Assembly (NCBI GenBank): GCA_016934855.1
Contig: JAFGSA010000014.1
Location: 1 to 64,000, forward strand
Length of the DNA stretch: 64,000 nt
Source of the DNA: Elusimicrobiota bacterium
GTDB taxonomy: Bacteria > CG03 > SLGR01 > JAFGSA01
Reading direction: 5' to 3'
Below, in pieces: positions 9,114 to 19,061 of this stretch. A model generated the notes under the pieces. That model was given only the letters and a program-made list of their open reading frames with translations, did not search any database and had not been told where the DNA came from. Both the position numbers and the translations under genes were made by a program. How positions within the stretch are numbered: position 1 is the stretch's first letter; every line of letters begins with the position of its first letter.

Positions 9114-11600
9114 ATGAACAAAGACGTAAAAAAAATGATCGGATTCGGCTGCAGGTTCCTGCTTTTATCTAGCCTGTTCATTATTTCCTTTATGGGAGAC
9201 GTTCATTCCAAGGGATGGACGACCGGTAATTTCCAGATAAAAAACAAAAAAGGGAAAATGACCTTCATCGATCCGGACGGAGAGCCTTTTTACTCGATAG
9301 GTATGGTTTACGCGTACGGACCGGAATCACCCGAATACAGGGTGGAAGTCACCACCAGGATAGTCATAGCAGAACTTAAGAAAATGAAAGATCTGGGATT
9401 CAATACGCTAAACCTTTACGGGGAGCTCTTCCTCGGAGCCATACTCGACTGGTGCGACGAGAACAATATGGCCGTATATTTCAGGACGAAATACAGTCCC
9501 GAAGACTATCCCGACTTCATGGACAGGAGGTTCAGGAACGAAGTAAAGAAATTCTATGACAATTACCTGAAGAAAGTAAAAGGGCATCCATGCGTACTGG
9601 CGGTCGATATGGACCAGCGGTGGATGTTTGCCGATGTTGACTGGAACGGTAAGAAAAAGCCCAGGGCCATACAGATGGGTAAAAAATCCATAAGGTATCT
9701 GCCTAAATGGCTGGTCACCAAATATCCGAAGATAGAAGACCTGAACGATGCCTGGGGTAAGAACTACTATGTTTTTGAAGATGTCTTCACCGATACCGAG
9801 ATCGTAAAGGGATACGAACTGGAGAAGCTCGGCAACAGGCCGTGGAGAAGCGATATAATAGAATACCTGCTCTGGACGATAGATGATTTCCTCACCGAAA
9901 TAACGGCCCACATGAGGACTATAGAGCCGAATTATCTCATCACCTATACCACCGAGATGCCGGAGACGTTCGTGTTCCCGATGTCCACAAAGGAGCACAA
10001 CGGTATTGACTTCGTGTCACCTGTGCATTACAACAGCGTCGCCGATTACAACAGGGACTGGATCTCGGCAGCCAAGCTGATCTTTCACTGCAAGTTCCAT
10101 TCGGATCTCCAGGAAATGCCTGTTTATATCTCCGAGACGGGCTGGAGAACGGCTGTCCTGATGCAGACGCCGCCTGCAACTACTTATGCCATGGCCCGTC
10201 CGGGGGACGAGGTCCATATGGCGGAACTTTACTTTAAACAGGGGGTGCTGCTGAGCCTTATCCCGGGTGTGGACGGGTGGTCTTATTTCAAGTGGTATGA
10301 CAAGAGATTCGAGGGTGATTTCGGTTTTATAAAAGACAACGGCACATATAAACCCATGTCGGCTGTTGCCGCGGCCACCGGGAACAAGTTCCCAGTAGAC
10401 CTCTACTCCGAAAAGAAACCCGATATATGGATATACCATCCGGATTACCTTTCGGGCTCGGCTTTCAGCAGTTACGACGCTTACAAGACGATGGTCCTTA
10501 TGATCGAGAACGGGTTTATCTCGGAGTACCGGAAATTATTCGATGAAGACACCTTGAATGATATCAAAAACCTCTCGGGCGAATTCAATAAAAAAATAAT
10601 GGATACAGGCCCTGATATATTCGAGAAACAGTGGGTGCCTTTCAGATTCACCAGGGAGGTACCTAAAGACAATAAACCCGTGATACTTGCAGGCCGGGCG
10701 CTTGAACAGCTGTCGCTCAAAGACAGGGACTTACTGGACAAGAAAAAGACAATAAGTTTCAATAGAATCGGAATCACGGACGAGAAATTCAACGAAACGG
10801 ATATGTGGTCTCTGGAGTCGGCTGGGATAACCCGGGATATGTACGAAGAGGAATTCGTGAGCGTTGATATCAGCGGATACATGCCCCGGGGCGGATCCTG
10901 CGAGAAAGCAAGGCTGACAGTCCTTTCTCCGGAGAAGAAAAAAAGGGATTTTACTTTATGCAGGGACGAAAAAGGTCAGCTGGCCTACGCGGAAGCCGCG
11001 GGGCAGAAGATAGAGATCGAACCGGATAATTACAAGGAGCTCCATTTTATAATAGCGTCCAGCGCGGGAGACGTGGCGGAAAAGATAGGGCTTGAATATA
11101 CCGACGGCACGATAGAGCAGAAGTATCTTGGACCCACAGTCCCTTCCTGGTGGAGCGAATCGGCCTTCGGCAACACCGCGGTGAGAGAGACAGTCGGAAC
11201 GGAAAAAAGATTCTATTCGTACCTTAGCGTCGTGTGCAACAGCATAAAAGCGCTCAAATCGGTAACCCTCCCGGATGATAAAAACGTAGCGGTATTCTCT
11301 GTTTCTGCGGGAAGGTACGGGCATGTCGACAGCCGCAGCAGCATAAAGATGAAATACGGCGATCTGGAGATCGAGGGTATGACCGACTGGATACTGCTTC
11401 TTAAACCCGGGAAGATAAGCGGTCTCGACGTGATTGCGGAGTTCTCTAACGGCTGTCCGGCAATAGTAAAAAGCCGTGATAAAAAGCACATAGCCTTTTT
11501 ATTCGATCCGCTCGGCTGGACAAATGATAAAAATGACGTGAGCTCGGATAGCGGGAAACTCTCGGATATCCTGTTCAGGCTGCTGAAAGAGCTGAGATGA
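9114..11600 (+). CDS. Exported clan-A (TIM-barrel) glycoside hydrolase, agarase/GH42-like
   Basis: The 828-residue protein has a signal peptide ending near VHSKG. The N-terminal barrel opens with a motif common to agarase-like and GH42/GH50-like enzymes (MTFIDPDGEPFYSIGM), then DLGFNTLNLYGE. YTTEMPE and VYISETGW follow; E341 in the latter sits at the usual nucleophile position at the end of strand 7. The usual Asn-Glu acid/base pair of clan A is not obvious: the strand-4 equivalent reads VLAVDMDQRW, so the acid/base assignment is uncertain. Residues about 430-828 form beta-rich C-terminal domains. The protein is paralogous, motif for motif, to the one at 22054-24531. Its stop overlaps the next ATG (ATGA). 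The substrate cannot be fixed by eye; a beta-linked polysaccharide is inferred from neighbours. Confidence 0.75.
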   Translation: MNKDVKKMIGFGCRFLLLSSLFIISFMGDVHSKGWTTGNFQIKNKKGKMTFIDPDGEPFYSIGMVYAYGPESPEYRVEVTTRIVIAELKKMKDLGFNTLNLYGELFLGAILDWCDENNMAVYFRTKYSPEDYPDFMDRRFRNEVKKFYDNYLKKVKGHPCVLAVDMDQRWMFADVDWNGKKKPRAIQMGKKSIRYLPKWLVTKYPKIEDLNDAWGKNYYVFEDVFTDTEIVKGYELEKLGNRPWRSDIIEYLLWTIDDFLTEITAHMRTIEPNYLITYTTEMPETFVFPMSTKEHNGIDFVSPVHYNSVADYNRDWISAAKLIFHCKFHSDLQEMPVYISETGWRTAVLMQTPPATTYAMARPGDEVHMAELYFKQGVLLSLIPGVDGWSYFKWYDKRFEGDFGFIKDNGTYKPMSAVAAATGNKFPVDLYSEKKPDIWIYHPDYLSGSAFSSYDAYKTMVLMIENGFISEYRKLFDEDTLNDIKNLSGEFNKKIMDTGPDIFEKQWVPFRFTREVPKDNKPVILAGRALEQLSLKDRDLLDKKKTISFNRIGITDEKFNETDMWSLESAGITRDMYEEEFVSVDISGYMPRGGSCEKARLTVLSPEKKKRDFTLCRDEKGQLAYAEAAGQKIEIEPDNYKELHFIIASSAGDVAEKIGLEYTDGTIEQKYLGPTVPSWWSESAFGNTAVRETVGTEKRFYSYLSVVCNSIKALKSVTLPDDKNVAVFSVSAGRYGHVDSRSSIKMKYGDLEIEGMTDWILLLKPGKISGLDVIAEFSNGCPAIVKSRDKKHIAFLFDPLGWTNDKNDVSSDSGKLSDILFRLLKELR

Positions 11601-12952
11601 CGTACAGAAGACTTATACTGAGTATATTATTCGTATTGGGCGTTCTGGCGCCCGCGGGCGCCGGGTTCGTAAGGACATGGCTCATATGCGGTCCTTTCGG
11701 GCCGGACCTGGAAACCGCGTATATAGAAAATGAAAAAGGCATAAAACCCAGAGAAGGCGACAGCAGTTCGGACAGGAAATGGAGTCTTTATTCTTCACTG
11801 ACAAACGAAGTCAGTTTCGAAGAAAAACAGGCCATGGGGTATATGGATATGTGCTCGGCTTATGCATACGTCGAGATAAAATCCCCGGTAGAACGCAAGG
11901 CCAAACTAAAGGTGGGAAGCGACGATGGCATCAAGATATGGCTGAACGGCAGGGTTATATTGAGCAACGATGTCAAAAGAGGCGTTGTAATCGACAATGA
12001 TACTCTGAATATCCTTCTGGAAAAGGGAGTAAACAGGCTGCTCATAAAAGTAAACGATGAATACGGCGGGTGGGGTTTCGTATGCAATATAACCGATATG
12101 GAGGGAAAGGATCTCTCGGATATAGATTTCCTCCCCAGGCAGGAGAACCTCCTGAGGCTGCCTGTCAGGGAGATAATATATTCTTCCATAGAGGCTAACG
12201 ACATCGACAGACTCGGTCCTGCCATGATGCTGGACGGCAACATGAGCACGAGATGGGCCAGTTCTTTTGCCGACCCGCAATGGATCATCATAGACCACGG
12301 CGAAAAAGTGACACTGAACAGGATGGTCATCGTCTGGGAGAGCGCACACGCTAAAAAATACAGGGTGGAAGCCTCGAATAACGGAAAAGACTGGAAAAAA
12401 ATATACGAGGAAAATAACTGTCCCGGTGGGAAAGAGGATATTTTCTTGGATAAGACAAGCTGCCGCTACACGAAACTCTATTTTGAAGAAAGAGCCACCC
12501 CGTGGGGAAATTCAATCTTCGAACTGTATATGTACGGTTCGGCTGGCAGGAGCCTCGCGTCAGGGAATGAACTTGCGGATCTGAGTGTAAAGAGGGATGA
12601 GAACATCAAGGAAATACTGGCGGTCAAGCAGTATCCGAAGGAGATAGCCCCGGGGAGCAAAATCGAAGTGGCTGTCGAATGGGATAAGGCGCCTTCCTCC
12701 GGTGAATACAAGATGGTAGTGCAGTTGGAAAACTGGGATTATAAGCCGGGGGTATGCATAATGGAGGAGATCGCGGATTTCGATAAAAGCGGCAGTAAAA
12801 AGGTTATATTGGCTATTCCGGACGATGTCCCGACCATAGGCGGATACAGGATCGTCGCAGCGTTCGTCTCGAAGAAAAAGAATTGGGACGATGCTTTTTT
12901 TGTCACAGGCACCAAGAAGAATATAACGGTCACGGAAGCGGATGAAAAATAG
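11597..12952 (+). CDS. Exported PA14-like plus F5/8C (CBM32) glycan-binding protein
   Basis: The 451-residue protein is coupled to the glycosidase upstream through an ATGA overlap. After a signal peptide (about 1-23) it has a PA14-like/sialidase-associated lectin fold (about 24-180; key motif VGSDDGIKIWLNGRVILSN). A discoidin/F5-8C (CBM32) domain follows (about 190-315; AMMLDGNMSTRWASS, WIIIDHGEKVTLN, ending WGNSIFELYMYG). About 130 residues of Ig-like beta structure close the protein (EIAPGSKIEVAVEWDKA). All are binding folds; no hydrolase motif is present. The F5/8C domain closely resembles the three copies in the gene at 13947. It probably binds the substrate of the adjacent glycosidase. 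Confidence 0.82.
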   Translation: MTYRRLILSILFVLGVLAPAGAGFVRTWLICGPFGPDLETAYIENEKGIKPREGDSSSDRKWSLYSSLTNEVSFEEKQAMGYMDMCSAYAYVEIKSPVERKAKLKVGSDDGIKIWLNGRVILSNDVKRGVVIDNDTLNILLEKGVNRLLIKVNDEYGGWGFVCNITDMEGKDLSDIDFLPRQENLLRLPVREIIYSSIEANDIDRLGPAMMLDGNMSTRWASSFADPQWIIIDHGEKVTLNRMVIVWESAHAKKYRVEASNNGKDWKKIYEENNCPGGKEDIFLDKTSCRYTKLYFEERATPWGNSIFELYMYGSAGRSLASGNELADLSVKRDENIKEILAVKQYPKEIAPGSKIEVAVEWDKAPSSGEYKMVVQLENWDYKPGVCIMEEIADFDKSGSKKVILAIPDDVPTIGGYRIVAAFVSKKKNWDDAFFVTGTKKNITVTEADEK

Positions 12953-13916
12953 AAGGATTTTCGTTCTGATATTTATATTGTTAGTATGCGGCGCAGAAGC
13001 GCGTTCTGCTTTCAAGGATACGGGGTGGGGCGCGAGGCCCGCGGGGATGGGAGGAGCCTATGCGGCTGTATCAGACGATTCCAACGCGGTTTTTTATAAT
13101 CCGTCGGGGCTTGCGCTTCTGAACGGATTCGATTCGAGCTACATGTATTCGGACCTTTATTCGGGAACGGATGGGCTGGATATGGGACAGTATTTTGCCT
13201 CGGCCGCTTATCCCGTAGAGAGAATCGGTTCTTTCGGGATTTCCTGGGGCAGGTTCTCATCGGCGGACGAGTACAGCGAAGACACCGCTGTATTGTCCTG
13301 TGCCAGGAGCCTGTATGATTTACTGGAGATGATTTACCCGGAAGGGACAACGTACGATATCCTGCTCGGCGCCAATATAAAATATCTCCAGCACGGGTAT
13401 GTGCTGGACGAGCGCACGGAAGACGACCCGGTATTCGCTGACGGGGATTCGAAATCGGCAGTAGCTTACGATCTCGGGATCATGTCCGTGGTGCCTCTGA
13501 TGAATATGGATACAGTGTCGGTGGGCCTTGCGCTGAACAATATTAATCAGCCGGACGTAGGACTGAAAAGCCGCGACAGGGTGCCGGCGGAGGTCAGGGT
13601 GGGCGCGTCATACAAGATGCTGGAGCTGGGAGGCGCAAGGGATGTCCTGGCCGCACTGGATGTATCTTACAGGGATTCGAACAATGAGAAGGTACTCGAT
13701 AACATCAATATCCACTGCGGTACGGAAGCCTGGTTCATGAAAAACCTGATGGGTGTAAGGGCGGGAGTGAATTATAACGGGTTCTCATCCGGGCTCAGCG
13801 TGAAAAAGGATATAAGCAGATACTGTTTATGCCTGGATTATGCTTTTGTATGGACGTTCAGGATAAAAGATAATTCCGGCTCGCACAGGATCGCTCTGTC
13901 TTTCAGATATTTTTAG
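12942..13916 (+). CDS. UPF0164/PorV-like outer-membrane beta-barrel protein (second copy)
   Basis: The 324-residue protein overlaps the preceding gene by 11 bases. It has a compact signal peptide (RIFVLIFILLVCGAEARS) and then the family hallmark GWGARPAGMGGAYAAVSDDS with VFYNPSGLALL. Repeated amphipathic strands follow, ending in an aromatic strand (RIALSFRYF) suited to BAM recognition. It is a paralogue of the gene at 1995 but has a normal, shorter N-terminus. Its position directly after a coupled glycosidase/CBM pair suggests a role in export, surface display or uptake for this glycan system, which remains inference. Confidence 0.82.
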   Translation: MKNRRIFVLIFILLVCGAEARSAFKDTGWGARPAGMGGAYAAVSDDSNAVFYNPSGLALLNGFDSSYMYSDLYSGTDGLDMGQYFASAAYPVERIGSFGISWGRFSSADEYSEDTAVLSCARSLYDLLEMIYPEGTTYDILLGANIKYLQHGYVLDERTEDDPVFADGDSKSAVAYDLGIMSVVPLMNMDTVSVGLALNNINQPDVGLKSRDRVPAEVRVGASYKMLELGGARDVLAALDVSYRDSNNEKVLDNINIHCGTEAWFMKNLMGVRAGVNYNGFSSGLSVKKDISRYCLCLDYAFVWTFRIKDNSGSHRIALSFRYF

Positions 13917-13952
13917 ATGCTGTAAATTTCTAGCGAAAGGAAGATAATGACA

Positions 13953-15176
13953 ATGAAAAAGTTCAAAGTATCGGTTGTTCTGGCACTAATGCTGTTCGGA
14001 CTGTTCAGGGCAGGTTACTCGGCGCCCTATGTGGCGACCGCGTCTACGGAAGAGTCTCCCGAGCTTGCCGCGGCCCTGACCGTAGACGGCAATATGGATA
14101 CCAGGTGGAGCAGCGAGCATGAAGACGGTCAATGGCTGGAAATAGACCTGGGCGCAGAACAGGAGTTCAACGCGCTTCAGATCGTCTGGGAAAACGCCTA
14201 TACGAAGAAATACGATATATATGTCTCCAGGGACCGTACGGACTGGACTCAGGTGTATTCTACAGAGAACGGTTCGGGAGGCATGGAGACCATACAGCTG
14301 GGGAAACAGAATGCGCGGTACCTGAAGATTGACTGTATCGAGAGGGGCACCGAATGGGGTAATTCCATATACGAGGTGATGCTCGTGACACCTGATTCCG
14401 GGAAAAGCGAAGGTTCAGTAAAAGTGACCGCTTCCAGCGAAGAGAGTTTCCGGCTGGCTCCCAAATATGCGGCGGACGGCAACATGGAGACCAGGTGGGG
14501 AAGCGAGCACAAGGATGACCAGTGGCTCCAGATCGACCTCGGTGAAAAGACCGAGATGTCAGGGGTAAGGATCGCCTGGGAAAATGCATTCGCGAAAAAA
14601 TATGAAGTCGCTGTGTCTGATGACGGAGAAAAGTGGAAAACCGTTTACAGCGAGGGGAACAGCGACGGAGGAATGGATGATATAACTTTCGATAAAACCG
14701 TGAACGCAAGGTTCATCAAGATACACGCTTCGAAAAGGGCTACTGAGTACGGGGTTTCCATTTTCGAAGTGATGACCAAGGCTCCGGGGGAAGAATCCTC
14801 GGATTCCGGAATAAAAGCGAAAGCCTCCACCGAGGAAAGTTTTCAGCTCGCCGCCAGGTATGCCGTCGACGGCAACATGGAAACCCGCTGGGGCAGCCAG
14901 CACGAAGATAACCAGTGGCTAGAGATAGACCTGGGGGAGAAAAAAAGCTTGAGCGGTCTTATAATATACTGGGAAGCCGGGTATGCGGAAGAATATAACA
15001 TACTCGTTTCGAATAACGCGAAAAAATGGGACCTGGTCTATTCTACGAAACGCGGCGACGGGGGAACGGACGAGATTAAATTCGAGCCTACGAGCACGAG
15101 GTATGTAAAGATTCACGCAAAAAAAAGGGGAACCGACTGGGGTAATTCTATATTTGAAGTTGAATTTGTTGAATAA
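13953..15176 (+). CDS. Exported protein of three tandem F5/8C (discoidin, CBM32) domains
   Basis: After a signal peptide (KFKVSVVLALMLFGLFRAGYS) the protein is three F5/8C repeats of about 125 residues. Each opens with A(S)TEES and contains a DGNM-[DE]-TRW-x-S motif, QWL-[EQ]-IDLGE, a YSTENG-like loop and an ending RGTEWGNS-I-[YF]-EV. The repeats are very alike, indicating recent internal duplication. An ATG at 13947 is in frame, but the Shine-Dalgarno AAAGGAAG (13936-13943) sits only 3 bases before it and 9 bases before the ATG at 13953, so 13953 is preferred. CBM32 domains bind galactose, GlcNAc or mannan termini; the ligand here is unknown. It closes the first exoprotein block. Confidence 0.85.
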   Translation: MKKFKVSVVLALMLFGLFRAGYSAPYVATASTEESPELAAALTVDGNMDTRWSSEHEDGQWLEIDLGAEQEFNALQIVWENAYTKKYDIYVSRDRTDWTQVYSTENGSGGMETIQLGKQNARYLKIDCIERGTEWGNSIYEVMLVTPDSGKSEGSVKVTASSEESFRLAPKYAADGNMETRWGSEHKDDQWLQIDLGEKTEMSGVRIAWENAFAKKYEVAVSDDGEKWKTVYSEGNSDGGMDDITFDKTVNARFIKIHASKRATEYGVSIFEVMTKAPGEESSDSGIKAKASTEESFQLAARYAVDGNMETRWGSQHEDNQWLEIDLGEKKSLSGLIIYWEAGYAEEYNILVSNNAKKWDLVYSTKRGDGGTDEIKFEPTSTRYVKIHAKKRGTDWGNSIFEVEFVE

Positions 15177-15298
15177 TTTTTGTAAAAGAATTACCTTCTT
15201 TATTCATTAGTATATAGTTCTATACATATCCTGGAGTTTAAAAATAAAACCATGAGCATTAAGGATAGTACTATGGAGATATAAATACGGGTAAACTT
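15177..15298. other. 122-base gap before the first GH94 gene
   Basis: This AT-rich gap separates the CBM32 protein from the GH94 gene and probably holds a promoter for the phosphorylase block. I see TATA-like stretches (for example TATATAGTTCTATACATA near 15210) but no convincing paired -35/-10 and no hairpin followed by a T-run. Confidence 0.4.
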
Positions 15299-17635
15299 AT
15301 GAAATACGGATACTTCGACCAGCTGAATAACGAATACGTGATAACCAGGCCCGATACGCCTACTCCGTGGATTAATTATATCGGGGAAGGCAGGTACGGC
15401 GGCATTATATCCAATACGGCAGGCGGTTACAGTTTCGACCGCGATCCGAGGTATAACAGGGTGCTGAGATACAGGTATAATTCCGTTCCCCAGGATCAGC
15501 CCGGCCGCTATTTCTATATCAGGGATGACGATACCGCCGATTTCTGGTCTCCGACCTGGCAGCCCGTGAAGGCAGCTGTCGAGAACTATGAATGCAGGCA
15601 CGGGTTGGGATATACTCAGATATCGTCTTCGAAATCCGGTATTGAAAGCCGGGCCAGGTATTTCGTTCCGGTGGGGAAAGATTTCGAAATATGGTCGCTG
15701 AAGCTGGAAAACCGGAGCAGGAAGACCAGGAAAATAAGTATATTCACGTATGCAGAATTCTGTTTCTTCGACGCCGTGATGGACCAGCAGAATGTAGACT
15801 GGATACAGCAGATAGGACAGTGTTCCTGCAGGGACAGGATTATATATTTCAGTACGTTCATAAAGGACAAATATACATATTTCGCTTCGGGTTCGGGTGT
15901 ACACAGCCATGACTGTGCGCTAGAGACTTTCATCGGTAAATACAATGACCTGGGCAGGCCTCATGCCGTGTTGAAAGGCAAGTGCTCTAATTCTTCGGCA
16001 TACAGGGGAAACGGCGTAGGCGCGTTCTGCATTAAGGCAGTATTGAAACCGGACTCAGAAAAAGAATATGTCTTCCAGCTCGGAACGGCAGAAAAGAAGG
16101 CCGATGCTGACAGGATATCAGGGAAGTACAATAACGTTAAAAAAGCCGGATCGGAATTCGTAAAACTGAAAGATTACTGGAAGAAATATATATCCGCCAT
16201 GAGTATAAGGACTCCCAGCAGGGATATGGATCTTATGGTGAATGTCTGGAATCAGTACCAGTGCAAGACGACTTTCAACTGGTCCAGGTTCGTTTCCCTT
16301 TATCAGCTCGGAATAGGAAGAGGAATGGGTTTCAGGGACAGCAGCCAGGACACGCTCGGGATCATGCATGTGATGCCCGATAAGGCAAAGGAAATGATAA
16401 TAAAGCTGCTGAAAAATCAGTTTGAAGAAGGAGACGCCTACCACCAGTTTTTCCCTCTGACCGGAAAAGGCGACCAGAAAGGGTATTCCGACGACCATCT
16501 CTGGATAATCCTGGCCGTAGCCGCCTATCTGAAAGAAACGGGCGACATCAGGTTCCTCGATATGAAGGTGAGCTACGCCGATTCGAAAAAGACCGGTACC
16601 GTTTATGAGCATATGGAGAAAGCTGTGGAGTATTCGCTTGGAAAGACCGGAAGGCACGGCCTGCCGCTGGCGCTTTTCGCGGACTGGAACGATACCATTA
16701 ACCTCGACAGGGGAAAAGGCAACGCGGAGAGCGTTTTTGTAGCGATGCTGCTCGTCTACGCCCTGAACCAGCTTGCGGAAATATCCGGCGTTTGCGGAAA
16801 AAAAGAAAAGGCCGCGAAATACGTGAAGATCTCCGCAAAGACAGCGGCAGCCGTAAACAGGTCTGCCTGGGACGGTAATTGGTATATAAGGGCTTATGAC
16901 GACGACAATCATAAGCTGGGCGCTTCGTCCTGCAGGAAAGGGAAGATATTCCTGAATGTTCAGAGCTGGGCGGTAATGAGCGGAATAGCCGGCCCCTCCA
17001 GAGCCGGCAGGATAATGGATGCAGTCCGGAAAAAGCTTAATACCAGGTACGGGATAATTCTCATGTGGCCGCCTTATGACAAGTTCGATCCGAAAAAAGG
17101 AGGGGTGACTACGTATCCTCCGGGTGCAAAGGAGAACGGCGGGATATTCCTTCATTCCAATCCATGGGCCATAATAGCCCAGACCATGATGGGTAACGGG
17201 GACGAGGCATTCAGGATATACAGGCAGATAGTTCCCTCGACGCGGAATAACACGGCCGAAAAATACGAAGTTGAACCGTACGTTTTCTGCCAGAACATCC
17301 TGGGCCCGGATCATCCGCTGTTCGGGCTCGGACGTAATTCGTGGCTGACCGGCACTGCTTCCTGGACCCTGGTGGCCGCTACGAATTATATACTCGGTAT
17401 CAGGGCTGACTACAGGGGACTGACGATAGACCCGTGCATTCCCGGGAAGTGGAAGGGCTTCAGGTTCAGAAGGGTTTTCCGCGGTGCTCGTTACGACATC
17501 ACGGTCAAAAATCCCCGGGGTCTTTCCCGGGGGATCGGCAGCCTGGAAGTGGACGGCAGGGTAATTAAAGGTAATACCGTACCGGTTTTCAGTGACGGCA
17601 GGGTACATAAGGTGACTGCGGTAATAGGCGGCTGA
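15299..17635 (+). CDS. GH94 family phosphorylase (cellobiose/chitobiose phosphorylase-like)
   Basis: The 778-residue protein has the GH94 N-terminal signature: KYGYFDQLNNEYVITRPDTP, PWINYIG, then GGIISNTAGGYSF. The later motif CRHGLGYT and the catalytic-domain motif ADWND follow; D462 is the expected general acid. It then has KENGGIFLHSNPWAI and the conserved closing beta domain (GLTIDPCIPGKWKGF, RGARYDITVKNPRG). GH94 enzymes cleave beta-linked disaccharides or oligosaccharides (cellobiose, cellodextrin, laminaribiose, chitobiose, mannosyl-glucose) with phosphate, giving an alpha-sugar-1-phosphate. There is no signal peptide, so it is cytoplasmic, which fits use of intracellular phosphate. 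The exact substrate cannot be read. It is paralogous to the genes at 19679 and 28095. Confidence 0.88.
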   Translation: MKYGYFDQLNNEYVITRPDTPTPWINYIGEGRYGGIISNTAGGYSFDRDPRYNRVLRYRYNSVPQDQPGRYFYIRDDDTADFWSPTWQPVKAAVENYECRHGLGYTQISSSKSGIESRARYFVPVGKDFEIWSLKLENRSRKTRKISIFTYAEFCFFDAVMDQQNVDWIQQIGQCSCRDRIIYFSTFIKDKYTYFASGSGVHSHDCALETFIGKYNDLGRPHAVLKGKCSNSSAYRGNGVGAFCIKAVLKPDSEKEYVFQLGTAEKKADADRISGKYNNVKKAGSEFVKLKDYWKKYISAMSIRTPSRDMDLMVNVWNQYQCKTTFNWSRFVSLYQLGIGRGMGFRDSSQDTLGIMHVMPDKAKEMIIKLLKNQFEEGDAYHQFFPLTGKGDQKGYSDDHLWIILAVAAYLKETGDIRFLDMKVSYADSKKTGTVYEHMEKAVEYSLGKTGRHGLPLALFADWNDTINLDRGKGNAESVFVAMLLVYALNQLAEISGVCGKKEKAAKYVKISAKTAAAVNRSAWDGNWYIRAYDDDNHKLGASSCRKGKIFLNVQSWAVMSGIAGPSRAGRIMDAVRKKLNTRYGIILMWPPYDKFDPKKGGVTTYPPGAKENGGIFLHSNPWAIIAQTMMGNGDEAFRIYRQIVPSTRNNTAEKYEVEPYVFCQNILGPDHPLFGLGRNSWLTGTASWTLVAATNYILGIRADYRGLTIDPCIPGKWKGFRFRRVFRGARYDITVKNPRGLSRGIGSLEVDGRVIKGNTVPVFSDGRVHKVTAVIGG

Positions 17636-17642
17636 AGAAGCG

Positions 17643-19061
17643 ATGAGATACCTTAAAATGCTTCCCGCCCGCTGTGCCGCAGATATCGGCGACGGCAGCG
17701 AACGCGCCGAATACGTGCCCCAGGAGCACCTTCTGGAAGCGCTCGGAAGACCGAGCAGGGCCGTGAGCATAATGTTCGAGTATCACCCGAACGAGAAAAA
17801 CTGGCCGTATTCCAGGATATGGGACACAAGGTACTACACGAAGGGAAAATATACCAACGGTTATTTCCCTTATATGGCGGTGCATGAGAAGAACACTCAT
17901 TGCGAGCCGTTCGATTCCATAAGGGATATAAGAAAGTTCGGACAGGATGTCCAGCTGACCATGACATTCGATGTGGATACGCCGGACGAACACCTTCAGC
18001 AGATAGCCAGGGACCTGAGGCCTTTCGGCAGGATATACCTGAGGATAAACCATGAATGCAACGGGCACTGGTTCACTTTTAACAAGAATTACTCTTATAA
18101 GGAAATAGGGGATTTCTTCGTAAAATTCCATGGGATAATAAAGGAACACGCGCCGAACGTACTTACAAACGCGTGTTTTAACGGCGTTAACCCGGATCAG
18201 GATGATATAAGACCGCATATGGGCGAAGATGAGCTTGCCGGTGCTTTCCGTGCGGCCGATATTGTCTCGTTCGATTACTATCATTCTCTTCACTGGGGAT
18301 GGCCGCACGACGGATACGACCCCGTGAAGGACGGAGTGAAAGCCAGGATAAGAAAAGTGGAAAAAGCATATAATGTTTCCAATAGGGCATGGTGGGGGAT
18401 GCTCCATGATTTTCACGATCTTATGCTCAGGGTGAACAACGGCAGGGAGAAGGATATATACATATGCGAAGCCAATACCGATGCCGATGTCGTAGGACTG
18501 AAAAAACAAGCCGGGTGGATAAGGAAGTTCTATGCCGAAGTAAGAAGGAACAGGCTGGAATGGCTTAAGGGCGTGACATATTATCAGTTCCGCGACAGGG
18601 GGGGGCTCGGATTGGAATACGAACCGGAAGAAGACAAAAAAACCGGAAGGGAAAATCCCTCGCTGGGCGCATATAGAGAAGCTGTAAAGGACGATTACTT
18701 CTGTCCGGTTTACGAAGAAGGCGAAGAAACTGTCGGCGGCGCGCAGCTCGAGTGGATATCCGCCGAAAACGCTACGGGCATATACATCGAGCGCGATATA
18801 CCGAGAAAAATGAAGAAATTCGAAATAAGGCTTCCGGAACAACTCAATCTTATTATTGAAATCAATAAGAAATGGTTCCGGAAACCGCCGGGATCGGGAC
18901 AGCTTGACGCGACTGGCGCCGTCAAGCCCGGAAAAAAAGCAAGAATAAATATATTCGCCCCGCCGCCCACGGGAGAAAACGCTTACGACAAGGACAACAA
19001 GGACTACCTTGACGTATACAGGTGCAGTATGGCGGAAGAACCCGAGGTCTTGATATCGTGA
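17643..19061 (+). CDS. GH26-like beta-mannanase
   Basis: The 472-residue protein follows the GH94 gene by 7 bases. A TIM-barrel hydrolase is recognisable from RINHECNGHWF, the GH26 acid/base motif (H137-E138, usual form HExNGxW). DIVSFDYYHSLHWGWP follows, and ICEANTD carries the probable nucleophile E276. GH26 enzymes are mostly endo-beta-1,4-mannanases, with some beta-1,3- or mixed-linkage glucanases. The last 100 residues look like a C-terminal beta accessory domain. No signal peptide is present, which suggests intracellular processing of imported mannan oligosaccharides next to the GH94 enzyme. GH26 next to a GH94 phosphorylase is compatible with mannobiose or mannosyl-glucose phosphorolysis, but this is inference. 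Confidence 0.8.
   Translation: MRYLKMLPARCAADIGDGSERAEYVPQEHLLEALGRPSRAVSIMFEYHPNEKNWPYSRIWDTRYYTKGKYTNGYFPYMAVHEKNTHCEPFDSIRDIRKFGQDVQLTMTFDVDTPDEHLQQIARDLRPFGRIYLRINHECNGHWFTFNKNYSYKEIGDFFVKFHGIIKEHAPNVLTNACFNGVNPDQDDIRPHMGEDELAGAFRAADIVSFDYYHSLHWGWPHDGYDPVKDGVKARIRKVEKAYNVSNRAWWGMLHDFHDLMLRVNNGREKDIYICEANTDADVVGLKKQAGWIRKFYAEVRRNRLEWLKGVTYYQFRDRGGLGLEYEPEEDKKTGRENPSLGAYREAVKDDYFCPVYEEGEETVGGAQLEWISAENATGIYIERDIPRKMKKFEIRLPEQLNLIIEINKKWFRKPPGSGQLDATGAVKPGKKARINIFAPPPTGENAYDKDNKDYLDVYRCSMAEEPEVLIS

Noticed and set aside
16118..17770. Open antisense frame of 550 codons opposite the first GH94 gene
   Set aside because: Its translation has no family motif and is rich in His, Pro, Arg and Tyr as expected of a shadow frame. 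The sense strand encodes a complete GH94 enzyme.
19022..19057. Upstream ATG at 19022 as the start of the lipoprotein gene
   Set aside because: It would place 12 extra residues before the signal and bury the start deep in the GH26 gene. The GTG at 19058 gives a standard lipoprotein signal and a GTGA overlap.
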